Shown: one piece after another, positions 63,920-64,000 of the stretch
Layout: each line of letters starts with the position of its first letter
How positions within the stretch are numbered: the stretch's first letter is position 1
NCBI GenBank assembly: GCA_000507305.1
Contig: DF239530.1
Location: forward strand, 62,001 to 126,000
Source: Breviolum minutum Mf 1.05b.01
Taxonomy: Eukaryota > Sar > Dinophyceae > Suessiales > Symbiodiniaceae
Length of the DNA stretch: 64,000 bases
Reading direction: 5' to 3'
The notes under the pieces: model-generated
Seen by the model: only the letters and a program-made list of their open reading frames with translations
Databases searched by the model: none
Told to the model about the DNA's origin: nothing
Translations under genes and position numbers: made by a program

Positions 63920-64000
63920 AGTGAAAAACCCTGGTTGTTTAGATTATATAGGGGATTAGACGACCCAGTTCTATAGGGATTATAATAAACCACTAGAAGG
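63920..64000. repeat. PAL-11 element cut by the window end
   Basis: AGTGAAAAACCCTGGTTGTTTAG and ATTATATAGGGGATTAGACG match the reverse of PAL-11. The right half lies outside the window. Confidence 0.75.

Noticed and set aside
1-64000. CRISPR arrays, bacterial operons, ribosome binding sites
   Set aside because: The repeats are palindromes dispersed over kilobases without spacer regularity, genes are split by introns, and nothing points to a prokaryote.
1-64000. tRNA or rRNA genes
   Set aside because: I looked for TTCGAATC/GGTTCGA-type arms and conserved rRNA blocks and saw none that fold into a full gene. A scan with a tRNA covariance model would settle it.

Overview
The window reads as nuclear DNA of a dinoflagellate, probably of the Suessiales/Symbiodiniaceae type. 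I cannot name the species. Four things point there. Two protein families that I recall as greatly expanded in dinoflagellates are present: one with FAG / CSSWS / ENPGSS / RFWM / SQIYP motifs, and one with HGDEGRG / GDLKW / KGSD / KPKLHLLRH motifs. Introns begin with GT, GC and GA. Genes lie in same-strand runs. The spaces between genes are packed with short palindromic elements. Family assignments rest on recognised motifs and remembered family layout; no database search was run.

Layout. 1-9.8 kb: palindromic elements and (GAT)n tracts, with isolated plus-strand exons (3.1-3.4, 5.1, 6.1-6.4 kb) and a probable small minus-strand gene (8.6-9.8 kb). 10.59-12.29 kb: a compact plus-strand gene for a proline-rich, basic, probably nuclear protein, with a freshly triplicated exon-intron unit. 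13.4-14.7 kb: isolated plus-strand exons. 16.35-27.53 kb: a plus-strand gene of about 29 exons and roughly 1,700 residues, with a central region that resembles cytosine-C5 methyltransferases and a Lys/Ala tail. 28.53-30.34 kb: a plus-strand, apparently uninterrupted exon of about 600 codons of the HGDEGRG family. 30.4-58 kb: a mosaic of palindromic elements with scattered plus-strand exons (35.2, 36.7, 37.8, 42.2, 46.1, 47.1, 52.8, 53.4, 54.3 kb). 58.5-62.4 kb: a run of minus-strand exons, convergent with the plus-strand run. 62.4-64 kb: nested palindromes around a (TAAC)n satellite.

The most interesting system is the set of at least twelve palindromic (terminal inverted repeat) families, called PAL-1 to PAL-12 here. 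Most copies are 80-160 bp. Several families end in splice-site-like sequence: PAL-1, 2, 5, 8 and 9 can run GT...AG, PAL-7 GC...AG and PAL-4 GA...AG. Copies sit exactly beside coding exons: a plus-strand exon at 52821-52936 is bounded by PAL-8 and PAL-4, a minus-strand exon at about 58504-58640 lies between two PAL-4 copies, and a PAL-8 copy supplies the acceptor of a minus-strand intron at 61033-61188. Copies are also nested in one another. This fits introners, that is, mobile elements that create introns, with many families active in one genome.

Exon limits were placed by eye from reading-frame continuity and splice-like sites. They are reliable where neighbouring phases agree and approximate elsewhere.
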